DNA of 52,012 bases from positions 1-52,012 of the forward strand of contig NZ_JACJLQ010000026.1 of assembly GCF_016902295.1 (NCBI RefSeq), given 5' to 3'. The position numbers were made by a program, and so were the translations under genes. Within the stretch, counting starts at the first letter, position 1. Each line of letters begins with the position of its first letter. Positions 1 to 10,317 of this stretch are shown here, in pieces. Origin of the DNA: Bacteroides caecigallinarum (GTDB lineage: Bacteria > Bacteroidota > Bacteroidia > Bacteroidales > Bacteroidaceae). A model generated the notes under the pieces. The model searched no databases and had not been told where the DNA came from. It saw nothing but the letters and a program-made list of their open reading frames with translations.

Positions 1-2
1 AT

Positions 3-353
3 TCATTCCTGAGCCGCCTGCAGACTTTCTTCGATGATATACCATACGAACTTGCGCCACGCGACCGTGAAGTACACTATCAGAACATTCTCTACATAGT
101 GTTCAAGCTAATGGGATTCCATTCGGAAGTGGAATATCATACATCGCGTGGACGTGTTGACCTTGTTCTGAAGACCTCCGATTATATCTATGTCATGGAA
201 TTCAAACTTGATGGGACAGCCGAGGAAGCCATGGCTCAGATAGACTCAAAAGGCTATGCCTCCGCATTTGTTGCCGACGGACGGAAGGTTATCAAGGTAG
301 GAGTGAATTTCAGTTCTGAAACAAGGACTATAGACAGGTGGATAGTAGCCTGA
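3..353 (+). CDS. C-terminal fragment of AAA-ATPase-like / PD-(D/E)XK nuclease family protein
   Basis: The reading frame is open from the first bases of the window and ends in TGA, so only about the last 116 residues are present and the true start lies to the left. The visible part has GRVDLVL followed about 13 residues later by VMEFKLD, which is the D...ExK arrangement of a PD-(D/E)XK nuclease fold. Together with the ending (ADGRKVIKVGVNFSSETRTIDRW) this matches the C-terminal nuclease-like domain (PF08011 type) of the predicted AAA-ATPases that are abundant in Bacteroides. The function of these proteins is not established; the ATPase half cannot be seen here. The family call is from recalled pattern, not from a search. 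Confidence 0.8.
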   Translation, partial: SFLSRLQTFFDDIPYELAPRDREVHYQNILYIVFKLMGFHSEVEYHTSRGRVDLVLKTSDYIYVMEFKLDGTAEEAMAQIDSKGYASAFVADGRKVIKVGVNFSSETRTIDRWIVA

Positions 354-371
354 CTTTATTTGATTGAAATA

Positions 372-433
372 TTGCCGATATCGGCAAAAAATGTATCTTT
401 GCCATGACGTTCTATTATATAAACTTGCCGATA
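372..433 (+). promoter_or_regulatory. Promoter and probable autoregulatory operator of the Fic gene
   Basis: A perfect 16-base palindrome TTGCCGATATCGGCAA lies at 372-387. A -7 element TATCTTTG is at 394-401, and the TTG at 372-374 sits 19 bases before it, so the palindrome overlaps the -33 region. A second half-site, TTGCCGATA, is at 425-433 between the predicted transcription start and the ATG at 447. A repressor bound here would block RNA polymerase. The HTH at the N-terminus of the Fic protein is the natural candidate to bind it; that part is inference. Confidence 0.65.
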
Positions 434-446
434 GATTTTATAGGAT

Positions 447-1337
447 ATGAAATATATTTCAGTTACAGAATTCGCTGCCAAGCATGACATATCTGAACGC
501 ACCGTTCGTAATTATTGTGCGACAGGTAAGATTGAGGGTGTAATACTGGTAGGTAAAACATGGAATATTCCTGCCGATTCGGAAGTTCCGAAGAGAGGAA
601 GGCAAAAGCATGAGACTATGCCTTTGCTTAAAATATTGCGGGAACAAAAGGAAATGAAACTGAAAGGTGGGATATATCATCGGACTCAGATTGATTTGAC
701 ATACAACTCCAATCATATAGAAGGAAGTCGCCTTACTCATGATCAGACGAGATACATATTTGAGACCAATACAATAGGTTTTGAGGGGGAAAGTGTGAAA
801 GTCGATGATATTGTTGAGACCACAAACCATTTCCGTTGTATTGACATGATTATAGACAAGGCTGAAGAACGCCTGACAGAGGGATTCATAAAAGAACTTC
901 ACAGGATACTAAAGTCCGGAACTTCTGATAGTCTTAAATCATGGTTTGCGGTGGGTGATTATAAGAAGATACCCAATGAGGTCGGCGGAATAGAAACTGT
1001 CGCCCCTGAGAACACAAAACATGAGATTTTCAGGCTATTGAAAGAATATAATGCCATAAAGAAAAAGACTTTTGATGATATTCTTGATTTTCACCAGAGG
1101 TTTGAGTTAATACATCCTTTTCAGGATGGGAACGGTAGAGTAGGACGACTTATAATGTTTAAGGAATGTCTTGCAAATGGTATAGTACCCTTCATTATAA
1201 CCGATGAACTGAAGATGTTCTATTATCGTGGCTTGCAGCAATGGCCGCATATAAAGGAATATCTCAGAGATACATGTCTTGCTGCACAGGATGAATACAA
1301 GGTCTTGTTGGATTATTTCCGCATACAATATAATTGA
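447..1337 (+). CDS. Fic family protein with N-terminal HTH (class II inhibitory motif)
   Basis: This 296-residue protein carries the Fic core motif HPFQDGNGRVGR (about residues 223-234), the signature of enzymes that transfer AMP or another nucleotide part to hydroxyl groups of target proteins; the His is the catalytic base. SNHIEG at about residues 88-93 fits the inhibitory-helix motif (S/T)xxxE(G/N) placed before the Fic core, making it a class II Fic protein whose Glu can block productive ATP binding. Residues 1-50 form a MerR/excisionase-like HTH (SVTEFAAKHDISERTVRNYC). The ATG at 447 has AGGAT just upstream. No separate antitoxin gene is adjacent, consistent with an internal inhibitor. 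The substrate is unknown. The gene converges on mutB across a hairpin. Confidence 0.9.
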   Translation: MKYISVTEFAAKHDISERTVRNYCATGKIEGVILVGKTWNIPADSEVPKRGRQKHETMPLLKILREQKEMKLKGGIYHRTQIDLTYNSNHIEGSRLTHDQTRYIFETNTIGFEGESVKVDDIVETTNHFRCIDMIIDKAEERLTEGFIKELHRILKSGTSDSLKSWFAVGDYKKIPNEVGGIETVAPENTKHEIFRLLKEYNAIKKKTFDDILDFHQRFELIHPFQDGNGRVGRLIMFKECLANGIVPFIITDELKMFYYRGLQQWPHIKEYLRDTCLAAQDEYKVLLDYFRIQYN

Positions 1338-1352
1338 ATAAGTAAATAAAAT

Positions 1353-1414
1353 CCGGTTTTTAAACACTGTTTAAATAGTATTTAATAACCATTTAAATAG
1401 CATTTAAAAACCGG
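1353..1414. terminator. Bidirectional hairpin between fic and mutB, 11-base-periodic TTTAAA repeat
   Basis: The outer arms CCGGTTTTTAAA and TTTAAAAACCGG pair perfectly over 12 bases. Inside, TTTAAA or a one-base variant starts at 1359, 1370, 1381, 1392 and 1403, an exact 11-base spacing. It lies between two convergent genes, so it probably ends transcripts from both sides. Three sister elements occur elsewhere in the window. Confidence 0.7.
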
Positions 1415-1441
1415 ATAATTTATTGTCTTACTTGTAGAATA

Positions 1442-3592
1442 TTACTCTTCAGTTTCCATCAACAGCTCCATAACCTGGCAAGCAGATTTTGCTACTGATG
1501 TACCAGGACCGAAGATAGCCATAACGCCTGCCTTATAGAGGAAGTCATAGTCCTGAGCAGGGATTACACCACCTGCGAATACAAGGATATCTTCACGGCC
1601 AAGTTTCTTCAGCTCGGCGATAATCTGTGGGATAAGAGTCTTGTGACCAGCCGCAAGTGAAGAAACACCTACTGCATGAACGTCGTTTTCTACTGCATCG
1701 CGTGCTGCTTCTTCCGGAGTCTGGAACAATGGTCCCATGTCAACGTCGAAACCGCAGTCGGCGAAACCTGTCGCTACAACTTTTGCACCACGGTCGTGTC
1801 CGTCCTGACCCATCTTGGCAATCATTACACGTGGGCGGCGACCTTCTTTCTTCGCAAATTCTTCTGTCAGTTCGCAAGCTCTTGCGAAATCTGCATCTTT
1901 CTTACTTTCTGATGAATACACGCCTGATATTGTTCTGATTATTGCTTTATAACGTCCTACTACCACTTCGCAAGCATCTGAGATTTCTCCCAATGTAGCG
2001 CGAACCCGTGCTGCCTCTACTGCAAGTTCAAGCAAGTTGCCCTTACCTGTCTTCACACATTCTGTGATTGCTGCAAGAGCCTTGTCAACTTCAGCCTGGT
2101 TGCGGCCTTCCTTCAAGCGGCGGAGGTTTTCAATCTGTTCCTGACGAACTGCTGTGTTATCCACTTCGAGGATATCAATTGGGTCTTCTTTTTCAAGACG
2201 GTATTTGTTTGTACCCACGATAGTCTGTTCGCCAGAGTCGATACGTGCCTGAGTGCGGGCTGCAGCCTCTTCGATACGCATCTTAGGAATACCTGTTTCG
2301 ATAGCCTTAGCCATACCGCCCAGACGTTCGATTTCCTGAATGTGTTCCCAAGCCTTGTGAGCAAGTTCGTTTGTAAGAGCCTCAACATAGTAAGAACCGC
2401 CCCATGGGTCAACGTTCTTGCATATCTGAGTTTCTTCCTGGATATAAATCTGAGTGTTACGTGCGATACGTGCAGAGAAGTCTGTTGGAAGTGCGATGGC
2501 TTCGTCAAGCGCATTTGTATGTAGTGACTGAGTGTGACCAAGAGCGGCAGCCATAGCTTCGATACAAGTACGGCCTACGTTGTTGAATGGGTCCTGTTCT
2601 GTGAGCGACCATCCTGAAGTCTGTGAGTGAGTACGCAATGCCAGTGACTTAGGGTTCTTTGGATTGAACTGTTTTACAATCTTAGCCCAAAGCATACGTG
2701 CGGCACGCATCTTCGCAATTTCCATGAAATGGTTCATACCGATAGCCCAGAAGAACGAGAGGCGAGGAGCGAAGGCATCAATGTCGATACCTGCAGCTAC
2801 ACCGGCACGGAGATATTCAAGACCGTCGGCAAGAGTGTAAGCCAACTCGATGTCTGCTGTAGCACCTGCTTCCTGCATGTGGTAACCTGAGATAGAAATT
2901 GAGTTGAACTTAGGCATCTTCTGTGATGTATATTCGAAGATGTCAGAGATAATCTTCATTGAGAATGCAGGTGGGTAGATGTATGTGTTACGCACCATGA
3001 ACTCCTTAAGGATATCGTTCTGGATTGTACCTGCCATTTCTTCAAGTTTCGCACCCTGTTCAAGTCCGGCATTGATATAGAAAGCCATTACAGGAAGTAC
3101 CGCACCGTTCATGGTCATTGATACAGACATCTTGTTCAATGGAATACCGTCGAACAGAACCTTCATGTTTTCGAGCGAGCAGATAGATACTCCGGCTTTA
3201 CCTACATCGCCAACTACACGTGGATGATCTGGGTCGTAACCGCGGTGAGTAGGAAGGTCGAATGCCACAGAAAGACCTTTCTGTCCTGATGCAAGGTTAC
3301 GGCGATAGAATGCGTTTGATTCTTCGGCTGTAGAGAATCCTGCATACTGGCGGATAGTCCAAGGACGGAAAGTGTACATCATTGAGTAAGGACCACGAAG
3401 ATAAGGAGGGATACCTGCCACATAGTCAAGGTGTTCCATTCCTTCAAGGTCTTCTTTTGTATAGACCGGTTTTACCTGAATCTGTTCCGGTGTTCTCCAA
3501 TTGGCTTCAATGCCATTGGCTTTCTGCCATTCCATACCGTCTTTAGGCTGGAATCCGGCATATATATCGATGTTTTTGAAATTCGGTTTCAT
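1442..3592 (-). CDS. mutB: Methylmalonyl-CoA mutase large (catalytic) subunit
   Basis: The 716-residue product is the normal length for the MutB/alpha subunit, which interconverts succinyl-CoA and (R)-methylmalonyl-CoA with adenosylcobalamin. The N-terminal TIM barrel shows [21 protein letters not shown], and the C-terminal B12-binding domain has [10 protein letters not shown] near residue 600, the DxHxxG motif whose His is the lower ligand of cobalt. In this setting it is the step that leads to propionate from succinate. It starts two bases after the mutA stop codon, so the two are translationally coupled and are transcribed together from right to left. Cytoplasmic. There is nothing unusual in the sequence apart from the contrast with the cysteine insertions of its partner. 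Confidence 0.97.
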   Translation of the reverse strand: MKPNFKNIDIYAGFQPKDGMEWQKANGIEANWRTPEQIQVKPVYTKEDLEGMEHLDYVAGIPPYLRGPYSMMYTFRPWTIRQYAGFSTAEESNAFYRRNLASGQKGLSVAFDLPTHRGYDPDHPRVVGDVGKAGVSICSLENMKVLFDGIPLNKMSVSMTMNGAVLPVMAFYINAGLEQGAKLEEMAGTIQNDILKEFMVRNTYIYPPAFSMKIISDIFEYTSQKMPKFNSISISGYHMQEAGATADIELAYTLADGLEYLRAGVAAGIDIDAFAPRLSFFWAIGMNHFMEIAKMRAARMLWAKIVKQFNPKNPKSLALRTHSQTSGWSLTEQDPFNNVGRTCIEAMAAALGHTQSLHTNALDEAIALPTDFSARIARNTQIYIQEETQICKNVDPWGGSYYVEALTNELAHKAWEHIQEIERLGGMAKAIETGIPKMRIEEAAARTQARIDSGEQTIVGTNKYRLEKEDPIDILEVDNTAVRQEQIENLRRLKEGRNQAEVDKALAAITECVKTGKGNLLELAVEAARVRATLGEISDACEVVVGRYKAIIRTISGVYSSESKKDADFARACELTEEFAKKEGRRPRVMIAKMGQDGHDRGAKVVATGFADCGFDVDMGPLFQTPEEAARDAVENDVHAVGVSSLAAGHKTLIPQIIAELKKLGREDILVFAGGVIPAQDYDFLYKAGVMAIFGPGTSVAKSACQVMELLMETEE

Positions 3593-3594
3593 AG

Positions 3595-5505
3595 TTATTT
3601 AATTCCTAACTTTTCGTTATACTCTTTTAAAGTTTCCAATACGTTGCAGCGAACGTGGATGAAGTTCTCGATACCTGCTGCTTTCAGATCGTCCATGCAT
3701 GCCGGAGCACCTGCCACGATATACATAGCGCGTCCGTCGAGTGCCTTGAATGTAGGAATTGCATATTCTGCATATTCGTCATCGCTTGAACACATCACAA
3801 CGATGTCTGCATTAGCCTTCATAGCAGCTTCCACGCCTTCTTCTACTGTAGCAAAGCCGAGGTTGTCAATAACCTCATATCCGGCACATGCAAGGAAGTT
3901 ACATGAGAACTGTGCGCGGGCCTGACGCATAGCAAGATTTCCGATAGTAAGCATGAATGCTTTAGGACGCTTGCCTGAGTGCTCTGTCTGCAGACGGAGA
4001 GCCTCGAATTCGCTTGCAGCACGTGACTTGTCAAGAGCCATGTAAGGAGCGGCTTCTTCTGTTCCGTGGCTGCATCCGCAGTTGCACTTGCATTCTTCAG
4101 GAGTCTTTTCGCCTGCCATTTCAGAGAAGTTAGGATACTGGTTTGTACCGAGGAGTATCTCCTTGCGTTTTGAAACAGCCTCATGACGAGCCTTGTTGCT
4201 GGCATTTACAGTTTCCTGTACCTTGTTAGCTTTTACAGCTGCAAGGAAACCACCTTCATCTTCAGTAGCCAGGAACAGGTTCCATGCCTGCTGAGCTATA
4301 GAAGCAGTAAGGTTCTCGATATAATATGAGCCGGCTGCCGGGTCAACTATACGGTTGAAGTGTGATTCTTCCTTAAGCAATAACTGCTGGTTGCGTGCCA
4401 GACGTTCAGAGAATTCGTTAGGAGTTTCGTAAACACTGTCGAATGGAGTGACTGTGATAGAGTTTACACCTGCCAGAGCGGCACTCATGGCTTCAGTCTG
4501 AGTACGGAGCAGATTTACATGAGCATCGAAAAGTGTAAGATTGTATTTGGATGTTTCTGCATGTGCAACCATCTTGCAAGCGCAATAGCAAGTACCGTCT
4601 GCACCAGTGTTGGAACAGTCTGTGCGAGGGCACTGAGGATTATATTCTTTTACGATGTTAGCCCAAAGCATACGAGCAGCACGGAATTTTGCGATTTCCA
4701 TGAAATAGTTTGAGCTGATACCGAAGTTGAATTTTATTTTCTTTGCGGCGAGAGCGGCAGGAACACCTGCTTCTACCATCTGATTGAGATATTCATTACC
4801 CCAAGAGAGTGCATATCCCAATTCCTGATAAATATATGCACCGGAATTATTAAGGTCAACTGAATTTACTGTGATGCAACGGAACTTAGGGTATTCTGCG
4901 AAAATCTCAACGAGTTTCTTTGCGTTGGTGATAAGTCCGCTTCTGTCTTTGCCTTTTCCTAACATCTTGCTGATAGGGTCGAAGTTGACAGAACCTTGCA
5001 GTGATTTAGGGTCGTATCCTTTTTCCTTGAAGTATGCCACAAGCAGTTCCGCCAGTTGCACTGTATGTCCTTGACAGGTAGAAAAGTTCAGTTCGATGCA
5101 GTCGCAGCAAATATCCTTAAGTAAAGTCTTTATGAAATCTGCGCTTATATCAGTCGCGTTTACTTTAAAACATAGGGAATCTACACCTTTATTTAATAGG
5201 TCAAGTGCTTTTGCGTTTGCTTCAGCAGCATCTGTAACTTGTATATCCTGACGTATGAACCAAGTATTGTCGTCTTTTTTTATTCCTCTTACGTATGGGA
5301 ATTCTCCAGGGAGTCCTTCAGTGGTTTTCAGTCCTTCAAGATCTTCTTTGCGGTAAAAAGGTTTTACTTTAAATCCTTCGTTGGTTTTCCATACCAACTT
5401 CTTTTCAAAATCAGCGCCTTTAAGGTCAACTGTAATCTTGTCCAACCATTCCTGTGTGCTTACGGAAGGGAAATCGGAAAAGAGTTTTTCTTTACTATCT
5501 GCCAT
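3595..5505 (-). CDS. mutA: Methylmalonyl-CoA mutase small subunit
   Basis: This 636-residue protein is the non-catalytic MutA/beta subunit that pairs with MutB. It shares the barrel sequences ([30 protein letters not shown] [14 protein letters not shown]) with MutB, but its C-terminal domain has no DxHxxG, as expected for a subunit that does not bind B12. Two cysteine-rich stretches stand out: five Cys at about residues 287-310 (QCPRTDCSN...CYCACK) and the alternating CKCNCGC at about 470-478. The first falls where MutB has an ordinary sequence. My recollection is that Bacteroides MutA proteins carry similar stretches, but their role is not known to me; metal binding is possible. First gene of mutAB. 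Confidence 0.96.
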   Translation of the reverse strand: MADSKEKLFSDFPSVSTQEWLDKITVDLKGADFEKKLVWKTNEGFKVKPFYRKEDLEGLKTTEGLPGEFPYVRGIKKDDNTWFIRQDIQVTDAAEANAKALDLLNKGVDSLCFKVNATDISADFIKTLLKDICCDCIELNFSTCQGHTVQLAELLVAYFKEKGYDPKSLQGSVNFDPISKMLGKGKDRSGLITNAKKLVEIFAEYPKFRCITVNSVDLNNSGAYIYQELGYALSWGNEYLNQMVEAGVPAALAAKKIKFNFGISSNYFMEIAKFRAARMLWANIVKEYNPQCPRTDCSNTGADGTCYCACKMVAHAETSKYNLTLFDAHVNLLRTQTEAMSAALAGVNSITVTPFDSVYETPNEFSERLARNQQLLLKEESHFNRIVDPAAGSYYIENLTASIAQQAWNLFLATEDEGGFLAAVKANKVQETVNASNKARHEAVSKRKEILLGTNQYPNFSEMAGEKTPEECKCNCGCSHGTEEAAPYMALDKSRAASEFEALRLQTEHSGKRPKAFMLTIGNLAMRQARAQFSCNFLACAGYEVIDNLGFATVEEGVEAAMKANADIVVMCSSDDEYAEYAIPTFKALDGRAMYIVAGAPACMDDLKAAGIENFIHVRCNVLETLKEYNEKLGIK

Positions 5506-5574
5506 AGTCGATTAGGTTTATATAAATAGGTTATATTAAAGATTCGTACTTCATAGTTCAAGTACCTTTTAAGG

Positions 5575-5582
5575 CAAAGATA
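5575..5582 (-). promoter_or_regulatory. -7 element upstream of mutAB
   Basis: On the minus strand this reads TATCTTTG, a perfect Bacteroidetes TAnnTTTG -7 element, about 70 bases before the mutA start. No clear -33 TTTG lies at the usual distance. Confidence 0.5.
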
Positions 5583-5727
5583 CAAATTTCTTGTTATCTC
5601 GTGCATTTTCGGGTAAGAAATACACTTCATATAAACATTTATTTTATAAAACGGAATGATTTTTTATAGTATTGTAATGTCTGTGTGGCAAAAAAAACTT
5701 TCATAATAATTACTTTTGAGGCTTATA

Positions 5728-5761
5728 ATTTGACACCTTATTATTTTTTAACTACTTTTGT
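5728..5761 (+). promoter_or_regulatory. Promoter of the AspT/YidE-type transporter
   Basis: TTTG at 5728-5731 is followed after 20 bases by TACTTTTG, giving both elements of a Bacteroidetes housekeeping promoter. The predicted start of transcription, near 5767, lies downstream of the GTG at 5685 and upstream of the ATG at 5793, which decides the translation start of the gene. Confidence 0.65.
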
Positions 5762-5792
5762 TGCAAATTATTTATGTGTTATTTTAAAAACT

Positions 5793-7475
5793 ATGAATTG
5801 GTTAAGTGATTTGTTATTCAATCCCGATTCAATAGCCCACATAGTTGCTCTTTATGCCTTTGTTATAGCAGTGGGTGTGTTATTGGGAAAGATTAAGATC
5901 TTCGGTATTTCGCTGGGGGTCACATTTGTCTTGTTCGTAGGTATTCTGGTTGGACATTTTGGATTTACCGGAAATACCTCCATTCTTAATTTCGTGCAAG
6001 ACTTCGGGTTAATTTTATTTGTGTTCTGTATTGGTCTTCAGGTTGGACCATCTTTCTTCTCTTCTTTTAAGAAAGGCGGTATAGCCATGAACATGGTAGC
6101 CACGGGAATTGTAGCATTAAACATAGCTGTGGCTTTAATCGTGTATTTTGCTCTTCAAGGCAGGATTGACATACCTATGATGGTTGGTATCCTGTGTGGT
6201 GCAGTTACCAATACTCCTGGTCTTGGTGCCGCAAACGAGGCGCTTACTCAGATTAACTATAATGGTCCGCAGATAGCGATGGGTTATGCCTGTGCTTATC
6301 CGTTGGGCGTTATGGGTATTATTCTTTCTATGATTCTTATCCGTTTTATTTGCAGAATAGATTTGAACAAGGAAGAGGAAGAAATCAAGCGCGGTGAGGA
6401 AGCAAATCCGCATCTTAAGCCTTTCTTCCTTAATCTGGAGGTTCATAATGAGGCTTTGCAGGGTAAAACGGTTTTGCAGGTACGCAACTTCCTGGCACGC
6501 GATTTCGTTTGTTCGCGTATTATGAAGAGCGATGGCTGTGTGTATATTCCGAATGCAAATACAGTTCTCGAAATTAATGATAAAATGTTTATAGTTTGTG
6601 CCGAAGATGATTCGGAGGCTATTATAACATTCATCGGTCCGGAAGTGAAAGATGTAAACTGGGATACCGCAGGAAAAACTGAAAAGCCTATGGTGTCGCG
6701 ACGTATTCTTGTCACTCAGTCGAATATTAACGGTAAGACACTTGGTGAATTGCATTTCAGCAGTATGTATGGTGTAAACGTAACCCGTGTAAACCGTTCC
6801 GGTATGGACCTGTTCGCATCTCGACAGTTGACCCTCCAGGTGGGTGACCGTGTGATGGTGGTTGGTCCTCAGGACGCTGTTGATCGTGTGGCAGGTTTGC
6901 TTGGTAACCAGTTGAAACGACTCGATCATCCTAATATTATTACAATCTTTGTCGGAATCTTGTGTGGAATATTGTTCGGTAGTCTGCCTATTGCTATTCC
7001 GGGAATTCCTACACCTATTAAATTAGGTCTTGCCGGTGGTCCGCTTATTATTTCAATACTTATAGGCCGATTCGGTCATAAAGTAAAACTTGTTACATAT
7101 ACTACAATGAGTGCCAATCTGATGCTTCGTGAAGTGGGACTTGCCCTATTCCTTGCAAGTGTAGGTATCAAGGCCGGCGGAAGTTTCGTGCAGACTGTGG
7201 TCGAAGGTGACGGATTGCTTTATGTGGGTGTCGGTTTCCTTATTACATTTATACCATTGGTAATAATGGGTGTTGTGGCAAGATGGAGACACAAACTGAA
7301 CTATTATACATTGATGGGACTTATTGCAGGTAGTAATACAGACCCACCTGCATTGGCTTATGCAAACCAGGTATCAAGTAACGACGCTCCTGCCGTAGGT
7401 TATTCTACAGTTTATCCTTTGAGTATGTTCTTGCGTATTCTAACGGCGCAGTTGCTGATATTGCTGATGGCATAG
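5793..7475 (+). CDS. AspT/YidE/YbjL-family transporter with central TrkA-C domains
   Basis: Starting at ATG 5793 gives 560 residues, the usual size of the aspartate:alanine exchanger (AAE) family. Two membrane halves, each of about five to six helices, carry the paired family motifs [16 protein letters not shown] (first half) and [19 protein letters not shown] (second half). Between them lie two soluble TrkA-C (RCK_C) domains, about residues 215-385 (for example [15 protein letters not shown] and [13 protein letters not shown]). Relatives exchange dicarboxylates or amino acids, but the substrate of the Bacteroides members is not known. Given mutAB next door a dicarboxylate is imaginable, but that is speculation. 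An upstream GTG at 5685 would add 36 residues but precedes the promoter. Confidence 0.85.
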   Translation: MNWLSDLLFNPDSIAHIVALYAFVIAVGVLLGKIKIFGISLGVTFVLFVGILVGHFGFTGNTSILNFVQDFGLILFVFCIGLQVGPSFFSSFKKGGIAMNMVATGIVALNIAVALIVYFALQGRIDIPMMVGILCGAVTNTPGLGAANEALTQINYNGPQIAMGYACAYPLGVMGIILSMILIRFICRIDLNKEEEEIKRGEEANPHLKPFFLNLEVHNEALQGKTVLQVRNFLARDFVCSRIMKSDGCVYIPNANTVLEINDKMFIVCAEDDSEAIITFIGPEVKDVNWDTAGKTEKPMVSRRILVTQSNINGKTLGELHFSSMYGVNVTRVNRSGMDLFASRQLTLQVGDRVMVVGPQDAVDRVAGLLGNQLKRLDHPNIITIFVGILCGILFGSLPIAIPGIPTPIKLGLAGGPLIISILIGRFGHKVKLVTYTTMSANLMLREVGLALFLASVGIKAGGSFVQTVVEGDGLLYVGVGFLITFIPLVIMGVVARWRHKLNYYTLMGLIAGSNTDPPALAYANQVSSNDAPAVGYSTVYPLSMFLRILTAQLLILLMA

Positions 7476-7506
7476 AAATGTATATTTTTATATGAAATGA
7501 TTTCTT

Positions 7507-7554
7507 TTGGCAAGCAGATGAGGATGATATTCCTTTCTGCCTGCCAATTTTTTT
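7507..7554 (+). terminator. Rho-independent terminator after the transporter
   Basis: TTGGCAAGCAGA pairs with TCTGCCTGCCAA across an 17-base loop and is followed by seven T. Confidence 0.8.
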
Positions 7555-7587
7555 GTCAAAGTTAGATTCTGAAAGCGCAATAATTCA

Positions 7588-7595
7588 TACCTTTG
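7588..7595 (+). promoter_or_regulatory. -7 element of the ABC-F gene
   Basis: TACCTTTG lies 40 bases before the ATG. The leader that follows (7598-7635) is made of AAACTCA/AAACTTA-like units that recur in front of several other genes in the window. Confidence 0.55.
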
Positions 7596-7635
7596 TAAAC
7601 TCAAAAACTATAATACTCAAAAACTTAAAAAACTT

Positions 7636-9279
7636 ATGATTTCAGTAGATGGATTGACCGTCGAGTTTGGCGGTACCACCTTGTTTAGCGACATTAGTTT
7701 CCAAATCAATGAGAAGGACCGTATAGCACTTATGGGTAAAAACGGTGCCGGAAAATCTACATTATTGAAAATCCTGGCTGGGGTAAGACAGCCTACACGT
7801 GGAAAGGTTACAGCACCCAAAGACTGCGTTATAGCATATCTGCCGCAGCATCTTATGACAGAAGACGGCCGTACAGTATTCGAGGAGGCTTCGCAGGCAT
7901 TCTCTCATCTTCAGGAAATGGAGAAGGAGATAGAGGCTATGAACGAAGAACTTGCCACAAGAACTGATTACGAAAGCGATTCGTATATGGCTCTCATTGA
8001 GAAGGTTGCAGCCATGAGCGAGAAGTTTTATGCCATTGATATGACACATTTTGAGGAAGATGTAGAGAAAGCGCTTCTCGGTCTTGGTTTTATGAGAGAA
8101 GATTTCGACCGTCCTACAAGCGACTTCAGCGGTGGTTGGCGTATGCGTATCGAGCTGGCAAAACTTCTTCTTCAGAATCCTGATGTACTGTTGCTTGACG
8201 AGCCTACAAACCATCTTGACATCGAATCTATCCAGTGGCTTGAGGAGTTCCTTATAAACAGTGCGAAGGCTGTAATCGTTATAAGCCACGACCGTAAGTT
8301 TGTCGATAATATCACTACACGTACCATAGAAGTGACTATGGGACGAATATACGATTATAAGGTGAACTATTCCCAGTATCTTGTTCTCCGTAAGGAACGT
8401 CGCGAACAGCAGATGAAACAGTACGAGGAACAGCAGAAGATGATTCAGGAAACTAAGGATTTCATCGAGCGTTTCAAAGGTACATACAGTAAGACACTTC
8501 AGGTTCAAAGCCGTGTGAAGATGCTTGAGAAACTAGAGCTGATTGAGGTTGACGAAGAAGATACCTCGGCGTTGAGGCTTAAATTCCCGCCTTCACCACG
8601 CAGTGGAAGCTATCCAGTGATAATGGATGGAGTAGGAAAGACATACGGTGATCATGTGGTGTTCCGTAATGCCAGTCTTACGATAGAACGTGGCGATAAA
8701 GTGGCTTTCGTAGGTAAGAACGGTGAAGGTAAGTCAACTCTCGTGAAATGTATCATGAACGAGATAGACCACGAAGGAATCCTTACTCTCGGCCATAACG
8801 TACAGATAGGTTATTTCGCACAGAACCAGGCTTCGCTTCTTGACGAGAATCTTACTGTGTTCCAGACTATAGACGATGTGGCGAAAGGCGAAATTAGAAA
8901 CAAAATCAGAGACTTGCTTGGAGCGTTCATGTTCGGAGGTCCGGAAGAATCAATGAAGAAAGTCAAGGTATTGTCCGGGGGTGAGCGTACCCGTCTGGCA
9001 ATGATCAAACTTCTGCTTGAACCTGTGAATCTGCTTATCCTCGATGAGCCTACAAACCACCTTGATATGAAGACCAAGGATATACTGAAACAGGCTCTCA
9101 TGGATTTTGACGGAACTCTGATTGTAGTATCCCACGACCGTGACTTCCTCGATGGGCTTGTTACCAAAGTTTATGAGTTCGGTAATAAGAAGGTTAAAGA
9201 ACATCTGTGCGGAATATACGAGTTCCTTGAGACAAAGAAGATGGAAAGTCTTCAGGAACTTGAAAAGAAGAACAGGTAA
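7636..9279 (+). CDS. ABC-F family ATPase (ribosome-associated)
   Basis: Two ABC ATPase domains are joined in one soluble 547-residue chain without membrane segments. Domain 1 has Walker A GKNGAGKST (about residue 35), signature FSGGWRMR and Walker B LLLLDEPTNHLD; domain 2 has GKNGEGKST, LSGGERTR and LLILDEPTNHLD. The highly charged linker between them (YSQYLVLRKERREQQMKQYE onward) is the P-site tRNA interaction motif that lets ABC-F proteins act on the ribosomal E site. Members adjust translation or, in some lineages, protect ribosomes from antibiotics. Its length and standard linker favour a housekeeping role rather than resistance, but sequence alone cannot decide. It stands alone behind its own promoter. 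Confidence 0.92.
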   Translation: MISVDGLTVEFGGTTLFSDISFQINEKDRIALMGKNGAGKSTLLKILAGVRQPTRGKVTAPKDCVIAYLPQHLMTEDGRTVFEEASQAFSHLQEMEKEIEAMNEELATRTDYESDSYMALIEKVAAMSEKFYAIDMTHFEEDVEKALLGLGFMREDFDRPTSDFSGGWRMRIELAKLLLQNPDVLLLDEPTNHLDIESIQWLEEFLINSAKAVIVISHDRKFVDNITTRTIEVTMGRIYDYKVNYSQYLVLRKERREQQMKQYEEQQKMIQETKDFIERFKGTYSKTLQVQSRVKMLEKLELIEVDEEDTSALRLKFPPSPRSGSYPVIMDGVGKTYGDHVVFRNASLTIERGDKVAFVGKNGEGKSTLVKCIMNEIDHEGILTLGHNVQIGYFAQNQASLLDENLTVFQTIDDVAKGEIRNKIRDLLGAFMFGGPEESMKKVKVLSGGERTRLAMIKLLLEPVNLLILDEPTNHLDMKTKDILKQALMDFDGTLIVVSHDRDFLDGLVTKVYEFGNKKVKEHLCGIYEFLETKKMESLQELEKKNR

Positions 9280-9351
9280 AACTAAGCTTATTACACTTGG
9301 AAAAACTTGTAAACAGATATGATTTCAATAATAATTTAATTTTTTTTGATT

Positions 9352-10257
9352 ATGAAACTGTTGAATTGGTTGCTGCCGTTAGTGTTTTGTTCTTGTATTT
9401 CATGCGGATATAATACTAAAGGGAGTAATACAGCTTCAGGTAATGATACGGTAAATGTTATTCCTTCAAGAAATCCATACGATGGATTTGAATGGACTGA
9501 GATTTCCGGAGCCGGAATGAAACTGATGGCTCAAAGGAGTGAAAACATAAGACTTTTGGTTGATCCTTTACTTCCTGGAATAGTTATGGTAAGAAACGGT
9601 GATGATGCTCCTCACGCTTTAATCAGGATATTCCAATTGAAGAATAAACGTATAGACGACGTTATAGATATACTCTCAAACTCCGCAGACTGGGATAAGA
9701 GTCAGACATGCAGGTTTGAAGAAACAGCATCCGGCCGCAGTGGAGTACGCAGGTATATTATGCTTCCTGACGGTGATTATGCGGAGATGATAGATAGTAT
9801 GAAGAAGCAGGAACCTGTTCCGAGTACGTGTAATGGTTGGGGAACAGGCAATAGCGGAATGAGATATTTTGAGATATACGATGATGCTCCGGACAAGGCT
9901 GTCTTTGTGGAAATAGGCCAGGATGCACCGTTGTTTGATGAAAACAGCATTGAACTGTGTAAGACAGAAACTGATTCAGTTTCGATGGACTTGCTTTATA
10001 CCATGGAAGGCGAATTGAGAATAGGGCATGAAGTGAGAGCGTTTACTCCTTCAGGCAGCGACAGAGAATTCTGGATTGTTGACAAGACCGGTCAGCTTTT
10101 AGAGAAGTATGATAAAGTTACGAAAGGACAAAAGAACGGAAAGCCGGTAAAAGCTATATTAAGACTTGAATATAACGGAAAGTGGGACGATGGATTTGCC
10201 GCTGAATATGATGGAACATATTTTGTTCGTGAAGTCGTGGATTTGAAAGCTGAATAA
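9352..10257 (+). CDS. Predicted lipoprotein of unknown function
   Basis: From the ATG at 9352 the 301-residue product begins with MKLLNWLLPLVFCSCISCGYN, a short basic start, a hydrophobic stretch and a cysteine in an IS-C context, which fits a lipoprotein signal peptide; the exact lipidated Cys among three candidates is unclear. The mature part is soluble, rich in Asp and Gly, and has no motif I recognise. A TTG six bases upstream is a less likely start. It follows the ABC-F gene by about 70 bases on the same strand and may be read through from it. It ends at a strong bidirectional hairpin. Confidence 0.7.
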   Translation: MKLLNWLLPLVFCSCISCGYNTKGSNTASGNDTVNVIPSRNPYDGFEWTEISGAGMKLMAQRSENIRLLVDPLLPGIVMVRNGDDAPHALIRIFQLKNKRIDDVIDILSNSADWDKSQTCRFEETASGRSGVRRYIMLPDGDYAEMIDSMKKQEPVPSTCNGWGTGNSGMRYFEIYDDAPDKAVFVEIGQDAPLFDENSIELCKTETDSVSMDLLYTMEGELRIGHEVRAFTPSGSDREFWIVDKTGQLLEKYDKVTKGQKNGKPVKAILRLEYNGKWDDGFAAEYDGTYFVREVVDLKAE

Positions 10258-10263
10258 TAAAAG

Positions 10264-10317
10264 ACGAGTGAAACAAACTGATTCGTAGATATAGCGTTTG
10301 TTTCACTCGTTTTTTTA
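10264..10317. terminator. Bidirectional terminator between lipoprotein gene and ygiQ
   Basis: ACGAGTGAAACAAAC and GTTTGTTTCACTCGT form a perfect 15-base stem, followed by T-rich tracts on both strands. The minus-strand gene ends within the A/T run, so its stop codon overlaps the element. Confidence 0.88.

Noticed and set aside
5685..5792. GTG start giving the AspT-type transporter 36 more residues
   Set aside because: A TTTG-N20-TACTTTTG promoter lies within this stretch, the added residues do not look like the family, and ATG 5793 gives the normal length.
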